Shown in pieces: positions 55,321 through 64,000 of a stretch of 64,000 nucleotides of DNA. Location: assembly GCA_964019695.1 (NCBI GenBank), contig OZ026520.1, positions 92,260,913 to 92,324,912 on the forward strand, read 5' to 3'. Numbering within the stretch: the first letter of the stretch is position 1; each line of letters begins with the position of its first letter. Origin of the DNA: Loripinus fragilis (taxonomy: Eukaryota > Mollusca > Bivalvia > Lucinida > Lucinidae). A program made the position numbers and the translations under genes. The notes under the pieces were generated by a model that did not search any database, was not told the origin of the DNA, and saw nothing but the letters and a program-made list of their open reading frames with translations.

Positions 55321-55763
55321 CATTGGTGCTCTATGGGTTAAGTTCCTATAAATATGTATGTAATTGCACAGTTTCAATATTTGTCCTTTTATACCCCACC
55401 CAAGAGGTTAAGGATGTGTATAGCCTTTTGTATCCAGATGTTTAACTCGTCATTCTCTTCAACATGATAGTTAAGCAACATGGCCACTTTCAGAAAAAAA
55501 GTTTTCATCCCTGGCCCCAGATGAGGGGTCAAGGGTGTGTGTAAGAGCAAAGGTTTGCTTGCATGTGGCTCTATGCATCATTCCCTACAATTTGCTATGC
55601 AAAATGAACCCATTCTAATAAGTTTCACATCATTTGGTCTTCTGTCTGCCTGCAAAATGATGATTAAAATATTGAAAACTGACTTAATTATACCAAAATA
55701 AACATATTAAACCTCTGACCCTATCCGAGGGGTCTGGGGTTAAATTTGAATACTTTGAGTTAC

Positions 55764-56007
55764 CTTTCTGCATATTGATAACAGCACAGCCATTCCCTTC
55801 ATTTGTCTTCCATAATGGTCCATGCCGCTGTCATAGATCAGTTTCATTTCTGTGAGTATTTCCTCAGGGCTCACTTGACCCATAGGTAACAGGAGGGGGA
55901 GGGAGGAAGACGCCACTCTAGCACTGTTTTCTAACTCCATTCCTTCACCAGGTCGTTTAATCTTCTGTAAGTTGTTGAATCTAATTTGAAACACTCTTGG
56001 ACAGTTC
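55764..56007 (-). CDS. P-loop NTPase gene, exon with FQIRFNNLQKI
   Basis: 244 nt between TAATTTCAG and GTAACT. It encodes NCPRVFQIRFNNLQKIKRPG, then MELENSARVASSSLPLLLPM and a helical tail ending MAVLLSICRK. The phase agrees with the previous exon (one base completes Arg). Placed after the ATPase core, this may be the C-terminal subdomain of a helicase-type fold (inference). Confidence 0.85.
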
Positions 56008-56029
56008 CTGAAATTACATATGATTGTTT

Positions 56030-56290
56030 GTTTTCTCTCATTCCTTGCTAGCGGTGATTGCTGATAACCTTTGCAAACAGTTTGGACCCAGTTCAGGACC
56101 GACAAAACGTCGGTCCTGATCTGGATCCAAACTGTTTGACACTCTGATTGTGTTCCTGAAAAAGTTAATTTTTTTTCACTCTTTCCTTGCTAGTAGTGAC
56201 TGCTGATAAGTGATAACCTTTGCAAACGGTTTTGGACCCAGTTCAGGACCGATGAAACATCAGTGCAGGCCCAGAGGTTATAAAACTTTT
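56030..56290. repeat. Two tandem CCAGATCAG-family copies
   Basis: CCTTGCTAGCGGTGATTGCTGATAACC with TTGGACCCAGTTCAGGACCG/CGGTCCTGATCTGGATCCAA at 56,037-56,150. A partial repeat of the left half follows at 56,185-56,270. Confidence 0.75.
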
Positions 56291-56466
56291 CGTGCTCAAC
56301 TCAAGTAAGCACGAAATTTCAACTGCCCATAAAAACTTAATACCGATAAGTAAAGAAGTTTCTTGCTTTAAGTCTCTCAGATGTTTAATTTATCATGCTA
56401 ATAAATATTAAACTGCCAACAATTTTAACATTTATGAGCAGGATAAATTTCTTGCTCAGCTGAGTT

Positions 56467-56484
56467 GGGGGGGGGGGGGGGGGG
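56467..56484. repeat. 18-base G run
   Basis: Uninterrupted G run in an intron of the NTPase gene. Confidence 0.95.
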
Positions 56485-57119
56485 AGTTAGGGTTAAGCTT
56501 TGAAAATAACCAGATGACTGGTCATTTTCAGAGCTTTTTTTTAATATCTCCAGAATAAACAGTAAAACTAGTAAGGAAAACCAACAGTCTGTATTAAATC
56601 TTTAAATATTTCATAATTTTCCTAAAAATCTGGATAGGACAATCACCTATAAAAGTGTCACTCTCAATTACACAGACAGAACCTCAAAAATATATAATTT
56701 TTTAAGCGAAACAAATAATATTTAGAGTCAGCTGATAAAATAATTTAAGAATTTTATTTTTCTACTTTCTTGAAAATTACCGTGGGAGGGTTCGTCAACC
56801 AACTAATAAAAAAATTCTGGCCTAAACAATATCCAACCTTAACCTCTTGAAAATAGTGTAGATCCAGATTAGCTGGGTTCCAATATGTCAATATAAATTT
56901 CTACCATAAGATGTCTGCTGATAACTTAGGCATATTGTATAGACCAGATCAGGCTCTACAAAGTGTCCAAACGATCTGGATCTAAACTGTTTGACATTCA
57001 AATGCTATTCCTGAATGACTTATTTTTAAAAAACAAATTAGTAACAAAATCAGTAGATGGCCAAATGTATGCAAAATAATCCTGCCTGCAAAGAATGAAA
57101 TGTATAGAAATGTAAGAAC

Positions 57120-57320
57120 CTTAATTGCTGGCTGAAATAAGAGTCCGCTGTGATGAGACATGCTGTTCTGGGTGTACACAGTGAACCTGTCTTCCCAGGG
57201 AGTATACCATTGCCAAGAGCTTCAGCTACCTGTTGGACTTGAGCTAGTGATCGTGGATCATCCCAAACCCACGGAAGTGTTGAATGTTTAAACTGGTCTT
57301 TCACGAAAGCCATCGTACAC
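57120..57320 (-). CDS. P-loop NTPase gene, Walker B-like exon
   Basis: 201 nt between CTATTTCAG and GTTCTT. The first base completes an Arg codon, then the frame encodes CTMAFVKDQFKHSTLPWVWD, DPRSLAQVQQVAEALGNGIL, and TACLITADSYFSQQL. LPWVWDDP looks like a Walker B strand (four hydrophobics then acidic). LGNGxxxGK...PRTACLITADSY resembles the strand following it. The donor GTTCTT is weak, but the phase fits the next exon exactly. Confidence 0.85.
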
Positions 57321-57339
57321 CTGAAATAGTAAGAAGGAT

Positions 57340-58060
57340 TAACCTCTTCGGCTGCTAATCCCGACTAAATGTCATCCGTTGTGACTCATGATGCACCCTA
57401 CCAACATTGCACGAATGGTTCCAATCTACTGTACAAAGGGGCTGCCAGAGCTCTAGTTAAGAAATATTTAGCTCTAGTAGTTCTTTGCTGTACGTCGTCC
57501 ACTGATTTGAAATGTCACTGCAGCAAACAGTGTGGACCCAGATCAGACTGCTCCCAAAAGAGCAGTCTGATCTAGGGCCACACTGTTTGCATGTATGCCC
57601 AAAATAGTCCTTGACGTTAACGTTTACACCCAGCAGACAACTTCAGCAGACCAGACATTTTCAGATGTATTTCTTCGGCTGCTATCACGACTTAATGTCG
57701 TCTGCTGTGTGTCGTTTTCTGGTCCATTTGAAATGTCACTGTAGCAAAATGTGTGGACCCAGATCAGACTGCTCCAAATGGAGCAGTCCGATTTTAGGCC
57801 ACACTGTTTGTATAGGAGCAGTCTGATCTGGGGCCTCACTGTTTGTATGTATGCCAAAATTAGTCCTTGACATAAGCCTGCTAAAAGTTTTTTGGTTTGA
57901 AAATGTTTTCTGCTTTTTACGTCTGCTGCATTTATTAAAATGTATTCTACATGTACTTTTACCATGGAAGCAAACATTATGAACCAGGATCAGACTGCTC
58001 CTATAAGGAGCAGTCTGATCTTGGTCCACGCTGTTTGCTACAGTAAGCGTTTAAAAAGGG
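57340..58060. repeat. Cluster of three or four AGATCAGACTGCTCC hairpin elements
   Basis: TGTGGACCCAGATCAGACTGCTCC with inverse GGAGCAGTCTGATCTxGGGCCACACTG-type arms near 57,527, 57,754 and 57,990, plus a right half at 57,810. CTTCGGCTGCTA leads appear at 57,347 and 57,673. TTAA at 57,339-57,342 starts the block about 19 bp from the 3' splice site of the Walker B-like exon. Confidence 0.8.
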
Positions 58061-58251
58061 CCAGCGACACACAGCGGCTGATCTCGGTCCATATTGTTTA
58101 CAAAATTGGCTACCAAAGTGAGAGAGAGAACAGATCGCAATTGTTGTGGATGGCAGGAAAAGATGAGGGGATAAGGTCTCTGAATATGAATATACAGTAC
58201 AGTTAAAGCCGTGTAAACAGCCACTCAAAAATTTACAAAATAAAGATCTTT

Positions 58252-58397
58252 GTCGCGATGGGTCTTCCTGAGTTGAACCAGTACTAAGCAAGGATTAATG
58301 TGTCTTGCTCAAGGACATGATGCAGTGACACAGGTGAGGCTCGAACCTGCGGCCCTTTGGTCTCGAGTCAAGCACTCTACCACTGAGCCACTACACT
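58252..58397 (-). repeat. tRNA-derived SINE copy
   Basis: GGGTCTTCCTGAGTTGAACC, AGCAAGGATTAATGTGTCTT, GGCTCGAACCTGCGGCCC, GCACTCTACCACTGAGCCAC. Preceded at 58,197 by a left-end fragment of the ACAGTAAAxCCTGT family. Confidence 0.88.
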
Positions 58398-58551
58398 CAC
58401 ATATACTACATAGTGAAATATGAAAAATTGGTTTGATATCCGACAGAGGAATAGGCGTTTCGGACCACTCCAATGTGTGAAATCTAGTGATATCTGATAT
58501 GGCATTCCAAGGTCAAGGCCAAATGCATTGAAATCAGAATATAGAATAGAG

Positions 58552-58740
58552 GTCTTTAGTTAAGAGTGCGTACCTAACAGTAATTTTCTTATTTTCCAAC
58601 CAAAACATATGTTGTGGGAACTCAAAAGAACCATCTCAATGAGACGGTTCTTTTGAGCACCCAAAACATATGTTTAAACTGATAGATTAGAAAATATTTA
58701 CAATTTTACTCTCACAAATTTTCTTTATCTAAACCTATTG
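58552..58740. repeat. Palindromic MITE (copy 10)
   Basis: GGTCTTTAGTTAAGAGTGCG, CTCAAAAGAACCATCTCAATGAGACGG, TTATCTAAACCTAT. Confidence 0.88.
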
Positions 58741-59089
58741 AATATGAGATGAAATTCTGAACATTGGTTAAGTGTATAACTTTTAGTATATTTTTTTTTG
58801 CTTTTGTCTAACTTATCAAGTTAATGTTTTTAGGCAAGAGTCATGTGACTCCTTAGCAATACACCATGTCATGTTTTTATAGCTCATTTTGCTTTTACGT
58901 CTTTGCCAGTTAGTGTTGTCAGCTGATAACTCTTGCTAAAAATGTGGAAATAGATATGGCCATACAAAATGTCAAGCCTCATCTGCATCTAAATTGTTTG
59001 ACCATATCATGGCCGTTATTTCTGAACAAATTTTCAGAAATAATTTTTAACTCGAAATTGTGTTTATGAAACACTATGCCCCCAACCAT

Positions 59090-59304
59090 TAGCTTGTTCA
59101 CCATCCTGTTCACCAGGTAATCTATTCAACATCCTCCTTCAGCTGACCAAATCTGAGGCTACTAGCTGTTATAGTTTTCAAGATATCTTTATTGGAAGTT
59201 TTCAATATCCAAATTTGCAAAAGGCATTAACTCAAAAAAATACAAAGGCGATAACTAAAAAAAAAAAGAAATATATTTTTATTAATTTTCACCAGGTAAT
59301 CTAC
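59090..59304. repeat. Diverged tandem repeat, left part
   Basis: CACCAGGTAATCTATTCAAC, CAGCTGACCAAATCTGAGGC, GATATCTTTATTGGAAG. The same unit resumes at 60,918-61,500, so the hAT-like element at 59,305-60,909 split the array. Confidence 0.75.
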
Positions 59305-60909
59305 AGGGTTCCCATAGAAATTCAAAAACAAAATTCCATGATTTTTCCATGATCAATAATGTAATTTCCATGATCATTTAATGTGTGGCGTCCAACCTCC
59401 CCTCTTCAGCATCCTCAGTATTCTTTTCCACATTGAGCATAATTGTGACTTACTGTTATTAGAACATGTCTTTCTTGTATCTTTTCAGTATTTCTTTCAA
59501 TATTTCTTTCAATAAATCATCATTCTATATCTTTTCCCAAATAACTAGCCGAAAAGGTCACTTATATGGCCAATTTAAAAATCAGAAACACCATACTACC
59601 TGGATGATTGAATTGAAATGGCTCCAAAAGTTTTATGATGATGTATTTTGATTAACTTTTATTCAGGCTTTCAAGTGGCTTTCCACGAAAAAGTAGGGAA
59701 AAAGTAAGGATAAATTTTTTGAAAAAGTAGGGATTATCCAATGTAAAAGGGAGGGAAAGTACGGCTTTTTCAAATCATTAATTCATAACAATGAGTCATT
59801 ATTTTAATGATAATACATGTATATCAAAATAAGCAGGATAAAAGTGGTGACAATGAAATTATCCAAAAACAGAATGACTTTTGCAGCTGAAAACTTCAAA
59901 GTGAGAAATTGAGTGGTCATTTACAAAAAAACAAGTTTAATTATTGAGAAAACTGAGCGAGCAAGGCGAGCGGGGAAATTTTTTTGATGATTTTATTGAA
60001 TAAATGACATTTTAAGTGAGAAAGTTAGGATAGTAAAAGTAAGAAAGATGGCAAAGATCAGGAATCGATACAATCAAGTACCACACCTGACCCAGGATAC
60101 CACATGGGAAAGTAACAAAAGCACAATAAACATCACAAACAAGAGCCAAGAGGTCAGCCCTTTTCCAGCAGGTGACCACAAGGCAGCAATGAACAGACGC
60201 AAAAGCATAGCAATCACAAGACATTAATAACACAAATGATCCACAAAAGAAGTACCGCCTTGGAACGGTCAGTAAAAATTTTTAATGGAGGGCTTAAACT
60301 GGTTTCACAGCGCCAACCTCACCCTAAGTTCAGATGTGGATCAAGACACATAGATTTTGGTTTGCATGAAAGACCCCTAACTTATCCATGCATCATCTCC
60401 TAGAACATATAAATCAAGATATAAAAAGGAGATAAAGCAAAGATAAGGAATCAACAGTACATAAAACTGAATACCGGAGCAAAAGCCCGCTTGAATGCCT
60501 GTTTTATATGATTCACCTTGCAAATTAAGAATCTGATAGGTCAAAAGATTCAATGTGGCTTTTACATTCCATTCAAAAACCTATGCTATATTTTGGTAAG
60601 ACCTTATATATGAATAAAAGAATACTTCTGACATGCCTAAATTGCATCCATTTTTAAGGCTACATGTATCTGACTATAAAATATCAGGCACAACAAGTGC
60701 AGGCCCTGTTGTGGACCAAAGATGCATTTTGATCAATAATAAAAACTTAAATTACCAGTAGCCAGAAACAAGCAGTCAAATACACAAATTATTTCACAAA
60801 ATTCCATGATTTTTCCATGATTTTTCAGTTTTTTTCAAATTCCATGATTTTTCCATGCATGGAACTTTTGTTGTGATTTTCCAGGTTTTCTAGTGCTCGT
60901 GGGAACCCT
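59305..60909. mobile_element. hAT-like element, 1,605 bp, target duplication taatctac/gaatctac
   Basis: AGGGTTCCCATAGAAATTC faces GTGCTCGTGGGAACCCT. Flanks TAATCTAC (59,297-59,304) and GAATCTAC (60,910-60,917) match at 7 of 8 positions. ATTCCATGATTTTTCCATGA repeats fill both subterminal zones. There is no transposase frame. The interior holds the dispersed repeat at 60,025-60,335. Host sequence CACCAGGTAATCTA appears uninterrupted at about 59,111. Confidence 0.85.
60025..60335 (-). repeat. Dispersed repeat, copy 3
   Basis: Near-complete inverse copy of 37,806-38,137: GCAAAGATCAGGAATCGATA, GGTCAGCCCTTTTCCAGCAG, GAAGTACCGCCTTGGAACGG, CAGCGCCAACCTCACCC. Confidence 0.82.
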
Positions 60910-60917
60910 GAATCTAC

Positions 60918-61500
60918 TTTTTACCCTCTTAACTTTGGAGGTCCTAGCCGTAATGGTTTTTGAGATATCAAGTTTTCTATGTCAAAATTTGCAAAGGGCA
61001 ACAACTCAAAAAAATTGAATGAATTTTTTTAAATTTTCACCAAGTAGTCTACTCATTATCCTCCTAAGCTGGCCAAGTTTGAAGCTCCTATCTGTAACAG
61101 TTTTTGAGATATCAAGTTCCTATGTCCAAATTTGCAAAGGGCAATAACTAAAAAAATATAATCTACTCATTATCCGCTATAAGCTGACCAAGTTTGAAGC
61201 TCCTAGCTGTTATAATTTTTGAAATATCCTGATTACAAAATTTCATTATGACCCTTTAAAAGGGGCATAACTCCACATAGGGAGATAATCCAGATTTAAA
61301 AAAAATCGGGTCAGTTATTTTTTTATGCGGAGTCCATCTATGAAATTTTAAAACCATATCTTAAACTTGTAACGGGTGGAAGGACCTACGGACAAGCCCA
61401 AAGCAATATACCCCTTCAACTTTTTCAAAGTTGGGGAAGGACGGACATCGGACAAGCCCAAAGCAATATGCCCCTTCAACTTTTTCAAAGTTGGGGGCAT
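60918..61500. repeat. Diverged tandem repeat, right part, with 60-bp doublet
   Basis: TCATTATCCTCCTAAGCTGGCC and TCATTATCCGCTATAAGCTG units at about 61,050 and 61,168. Then CGGACAAGCCCAAAGCAATAT with CCCCTTCAACTTTTTCAAAG occurs twice (61,391 and 61,452). Confidence 0.78.
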
Positions 61501-61549
61501 AAAAATAAATCAACAGAGTAATAAACAAACTAAATGCACATGTCATTAC

Positions 61550-61878
61550 CTTGATGCAATTTGCTGGCGGGAATTTCCAAAGATATATGCACAACAAATG
61601 GCTGCTAACGTCTTTCCACTCATGCATGGCCCTGTGAGCAGAGGGATGTTAAAATGTCCAGTCGTCTCCAGAATATGCTGATAATTTCCACACTCAATCA
61701 TAGAAGCCAAACTAAGTACCACCTGCGGAGCATTGTTCACATATTTCTCAATCACTAGCTGGAGGAAAACTTTGAGACCATTCATGCAGACTGGTAGGTT
61801 GATGTTTCTCGCTTGCCAAGCTGGAGGTGTAGATGGCCACCTGGGCACCCAGATGTAGCCACTCTCATCCTGTGTTAG
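61550..61878 (-). CDS. P-loop NTPase gene, Walker A exon
   Basis: 329 nt between TTTTTTCAG and GTAATG. It encodes LTQDESGYIWVPRWPSTPPA, VCMNGLKVFLQLVIEKYVNN, then HFNIPLLTGPCMSGKTLAAI. GPCMSGKT fits the GxxxxGK[ST] P-loop, preceded by a hydrophobic strand as expected. Two bases carry into the next exon. A nucleotide-binding ATPase domain is directly supported. The biological role is unknown. Confidence 0.88.
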
Positions 61879-61899
61879 CTGAAAAAATTCAGGAAAGTG

Positions 61900-62105
61900 T
61901 TGTCTGCTGATAACCTATTCAAACAGTTTGGACCCAGATCAGGCCGGACAAAATGTCCGGCCTGATCTGGATCTAACCTGTTTGACGCTGGTGTTTCTGA
62001 AAGAAATTTCTGAAGGAAAGTGTCTGTTAATAACCTATTCAATCAGTTTGGACCCAGATCAGGCCGATCTGGACCCCACCTGTTTGACACTGGTATTTCT
62101 GAAAG
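61900..62105. repeat. Tandem pair of CCAGATCAG elements
   Basis: TTGGACCCAGATCAGGCCGGAC/GTCCGGCCTGATCTGGATCTAA at 61,927-61,978, then TTGGACCCAGATCAGGCCGATC with GGACCCCACCTGTTTGACAC at 62,047-62,090. GTGTTTCTGAAAGAAATTTCTG repeats in both. Confidence 0.85.
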
Positions 62106-62205
62106 AAATTTTTAAAAATATTAATTTTGAAAAAATATCAGCTGACGACAATTTTTTTAAATTACCCAGCATGCAGAGTTAAATATGGAATGTGAGAATA
62201 AGAGG

Positions 62206-62310
62206 AGTTTTGTTCCTGACTCAATGGAGGCACAGTGTTGTGTCCTTGAGCAAAAATTTTATCCGCAGCTTAGTACTGGTTCAACCCAGAAAGTGTACCG
62301 ACATGACCTA
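62206..62310 (+). repeat. tRNA-derived SINE, 3' part
   Basis: GCACAGTGTTGTGTCCTTGA, TTATCCGCAGCTTAGTACTG, GGTTCAACCCAG. The head is missing. Confidence 0.75.
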
Positions 62311-62560
62311 CTATCCATGCTTTGTCTATATCCAAAGAAGTATTCATAGAATTCAAGAAAAATATGGTATCATGCTAGAAAAAAAGGCCATTTTTCGTGT
62401 CAGGAGATGGCAACTGTTTATTCAAGGCAGTGTCTATAGCATTATGTTTAAGTGAGCAGCTGAATAACATACATGTATAACAGATGAAAAAAGATTTATC
62501 GAAAATGCATGCTTAAAATGAAATGTTTTAGGAAATACAGCTTTCAGAATACTACTATAC

Positions 62561-62696
62561 TGATAGACTTAAATTACGCAACACTAACTTCCCTTTAAAT
62601 CCTCCAAAAGACAGTTGAATGTAGACTTCCTTTGATTCGATAATGTCACCATGAGTCGGTTTCGTCATCACTTCAGTTTTAATTGTACAACTAAAC
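62561..62696 (-). CDS. P-loop NTPase gene, upstream exon (probable)
   Basis: 136 nt between TCATCAG and GTATAG. After one base it encodes FSCTIKTEVMTKPTHGDIIE, then SKEVYIQLSFGGFKGKLVLR and NLSLS. Entry and exit phases match the neighbouring exons (2+1 and 0). The sequence is protein-like, but the donor is weak. Confidence 0.55.
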
Positions 62697-62699
62697 CTG

Positions 62700-63733
62700 A
62701 TGACTTTACTGCTTCGTATATTTTAGGTCACTGAAATATTTCTTAAGTAGAGGAGATTTTAAGCCATCGAATGAAAGGGTACAAACAGACAAAAGTCAAA
62801 TAAGCAAAAGTGCTGTATCATAGACCTGCCAAACAATGAGAGTGATTCCTCGATGACTAACAAAGTCCATGACACAAATTTGATACTTCTCATGTTTCTT
62901 AATTTAAAGACGTAGGGAATCTTTCACTGATAACATTTTGTCACTTGAAACAATTGACCCCTATCTAAAAAGTTAATCAGTTTACATTTTCAATGCGTTA
63001 AATTCATTTTAATTGGACAATTTTTTTGTGTATTACTTACACATAAACACTCTTTAACATACAACCAAATTGATTGTGTTGCCTTCTTTTTTGAGACATG
63101 CTATCCAAGTGTTGCATTTTTAAAGTCCGTCAGTATATTAATTATGTTGTATGTAGTTTATGTCTTATTAGTTATGATTCAGATTTGTTTCATGTTGCAT
63201 TTATCTCTCCATAAATGATATTAGCAAAGCAATTTAATGAATTTACAACAACCAAAAACAGTACATTATGTATTGGTATATGATAGTCTAATGTATTTAA
63301 GCATGGAAAAAATTCTTATGCATCTGAAATTCATAACAGATTGTAAAGTAATTAAAAGTAATTGTTAATAATCCCAGTTTTTATCTTGCAATTGATTACA
63401 TTGCACTTACTGTAAATAAAAAAAATGACTGAATTACAATTGCGAGCAATTACTTTAGAAAATGTTATTAAATTACAATTAATTACACTTACAACTCCTT
63501 GCTAGCAGTGACTTTTGTAAAACCAGTTGTAGAGATGGTAATGAATGCAGACCAATAAAATCACTGTAAGGATGCTAAAATCTACCTTTCACTGAGACCC
63601 AGTTATAAAGATTAATGTGGGAAATAGTGATTAACATTGGATGATGGTAGTTCTAGCCTCAGTTATAGGTAGGCCAATTCGTTCAGTGCATTTAACTTGC
63701 AATTGCACAGAAGGCTCAAATGTTTTCATTTAC
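62700..63733. other. Intronic, AT-rich, unassigned
   Basis: No repeat ends or exon with splice support recognised. Confidence 0.4.
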
Positions 63734-63999
63734 AGATGTTTGAAAGCAACCTTTTTTGACAGATGAAGGAAATAAGGCTCAACCAATATACATAGTGTGG
63801 ATCTCTGCAATACAATACCAAAAGGGACTGGACATGGAGACGGATTTGCACTGTGTTCACTGTGCAATTCATCATTCAGCATCACTGCCAGTGGGAAGAA
63901 TGATATAACTAGGCATACCAAAGATTCGGCGCATGTCTCAAATGCTAACAGTAGCAAGACAATACAGAAGATTGCTTCACTATTCAAGGCAACACCACC
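63734..63999 (-). CDS. P-loop NTPase gene, 5'-most visible exon, runs off the edge (probable)
   Basis: An open frame from the window edge encodes NSEAIFCIVLLLLAFETCAE, FFPLAVMLNDELHSEHSANP and VLQRSTLCILVEPYFLHLSK, ending CATCT|GTAAAT. The donor is good and leaves two bases, which the next exon's first base completes. The frame has no stop over 88 codons. The acceptor lies outside the window. The hydrophobic runs could be buried helices. Confidence 0.5.
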
Positions 64000-64000
64000 A

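Overview
This is intron-rich, AT-rich, repeat-packed animal nuclear DNA. Two convergent split genes, tRNA-derived SINEs, many foldback or TIR-bearing miniature elements, long poly-G tracts and Tc1/pogo, hAT, piggyBac and Harbinger-like ends suggest a marine invertebrate, most likely a bivalve mollusc. The species call is inference. Almost every open frame of 60-150 codons in the window is chance or repeat-derived. The real coding content is short exons found by splice sites and reading-frame phase.

Layout. 1-1,900: three tandem-repeat blocks. 2,565-8,699: a decayed RNase H-bearing non-LTR retrotransposon on the minus strand, sitting inside a TTAA-flanked piggyBac-like miniature element. The retrotransposon is itself split by a 2.3-kb tandem-repeat insertion, which carries a 234-bp Harbinger-like MITE. 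8,700-23,800: mostly non-coding, with TIR elements, SINEs, poly-G/poly-C runs and a GAT microsatellite. A possible first coding exon on the minus strand (11,583-11,673) overlaps a YY1-like start-codon motif.

23,852-50,143 (+): ten exons of ISY1, the spliceosomal NineTeen-complex-associated factor. Together they encode a near-complete protein of about 283 residues. Only the exon carrying the start codon is not securely located. Nine introns lie between the mapped exons, and one of them is 11 kb. Each is loaded with MITEs and SINEs. The last intron holds a 9.5-kb region bounded by inverted ends and a CAG duplication, and a striking 0.9-kb foldback element made of a reiterated GGCGTTATTTCGTCTTTTCGC-like motif.

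54,089-64,000 (-): seven phase-compatible exons of a gene running convergently with ISY1. They encode at least 430 C-terminal residues of a P-loop NTPase (Walker A GPCMSGKT, Walker B-like VWDDP) that I do not recognise by name. Its layout recalls DUF927/superfamily-3-type helicase domains. It continues past the right edge. Its introns hold clusters of CCAGATCAG hairpin elements, a 1.6-kb hAT-like element with an 8-bp target duplication (7 of 8 matching), and another copy of a dispersed repeat that also lies in ISY1.
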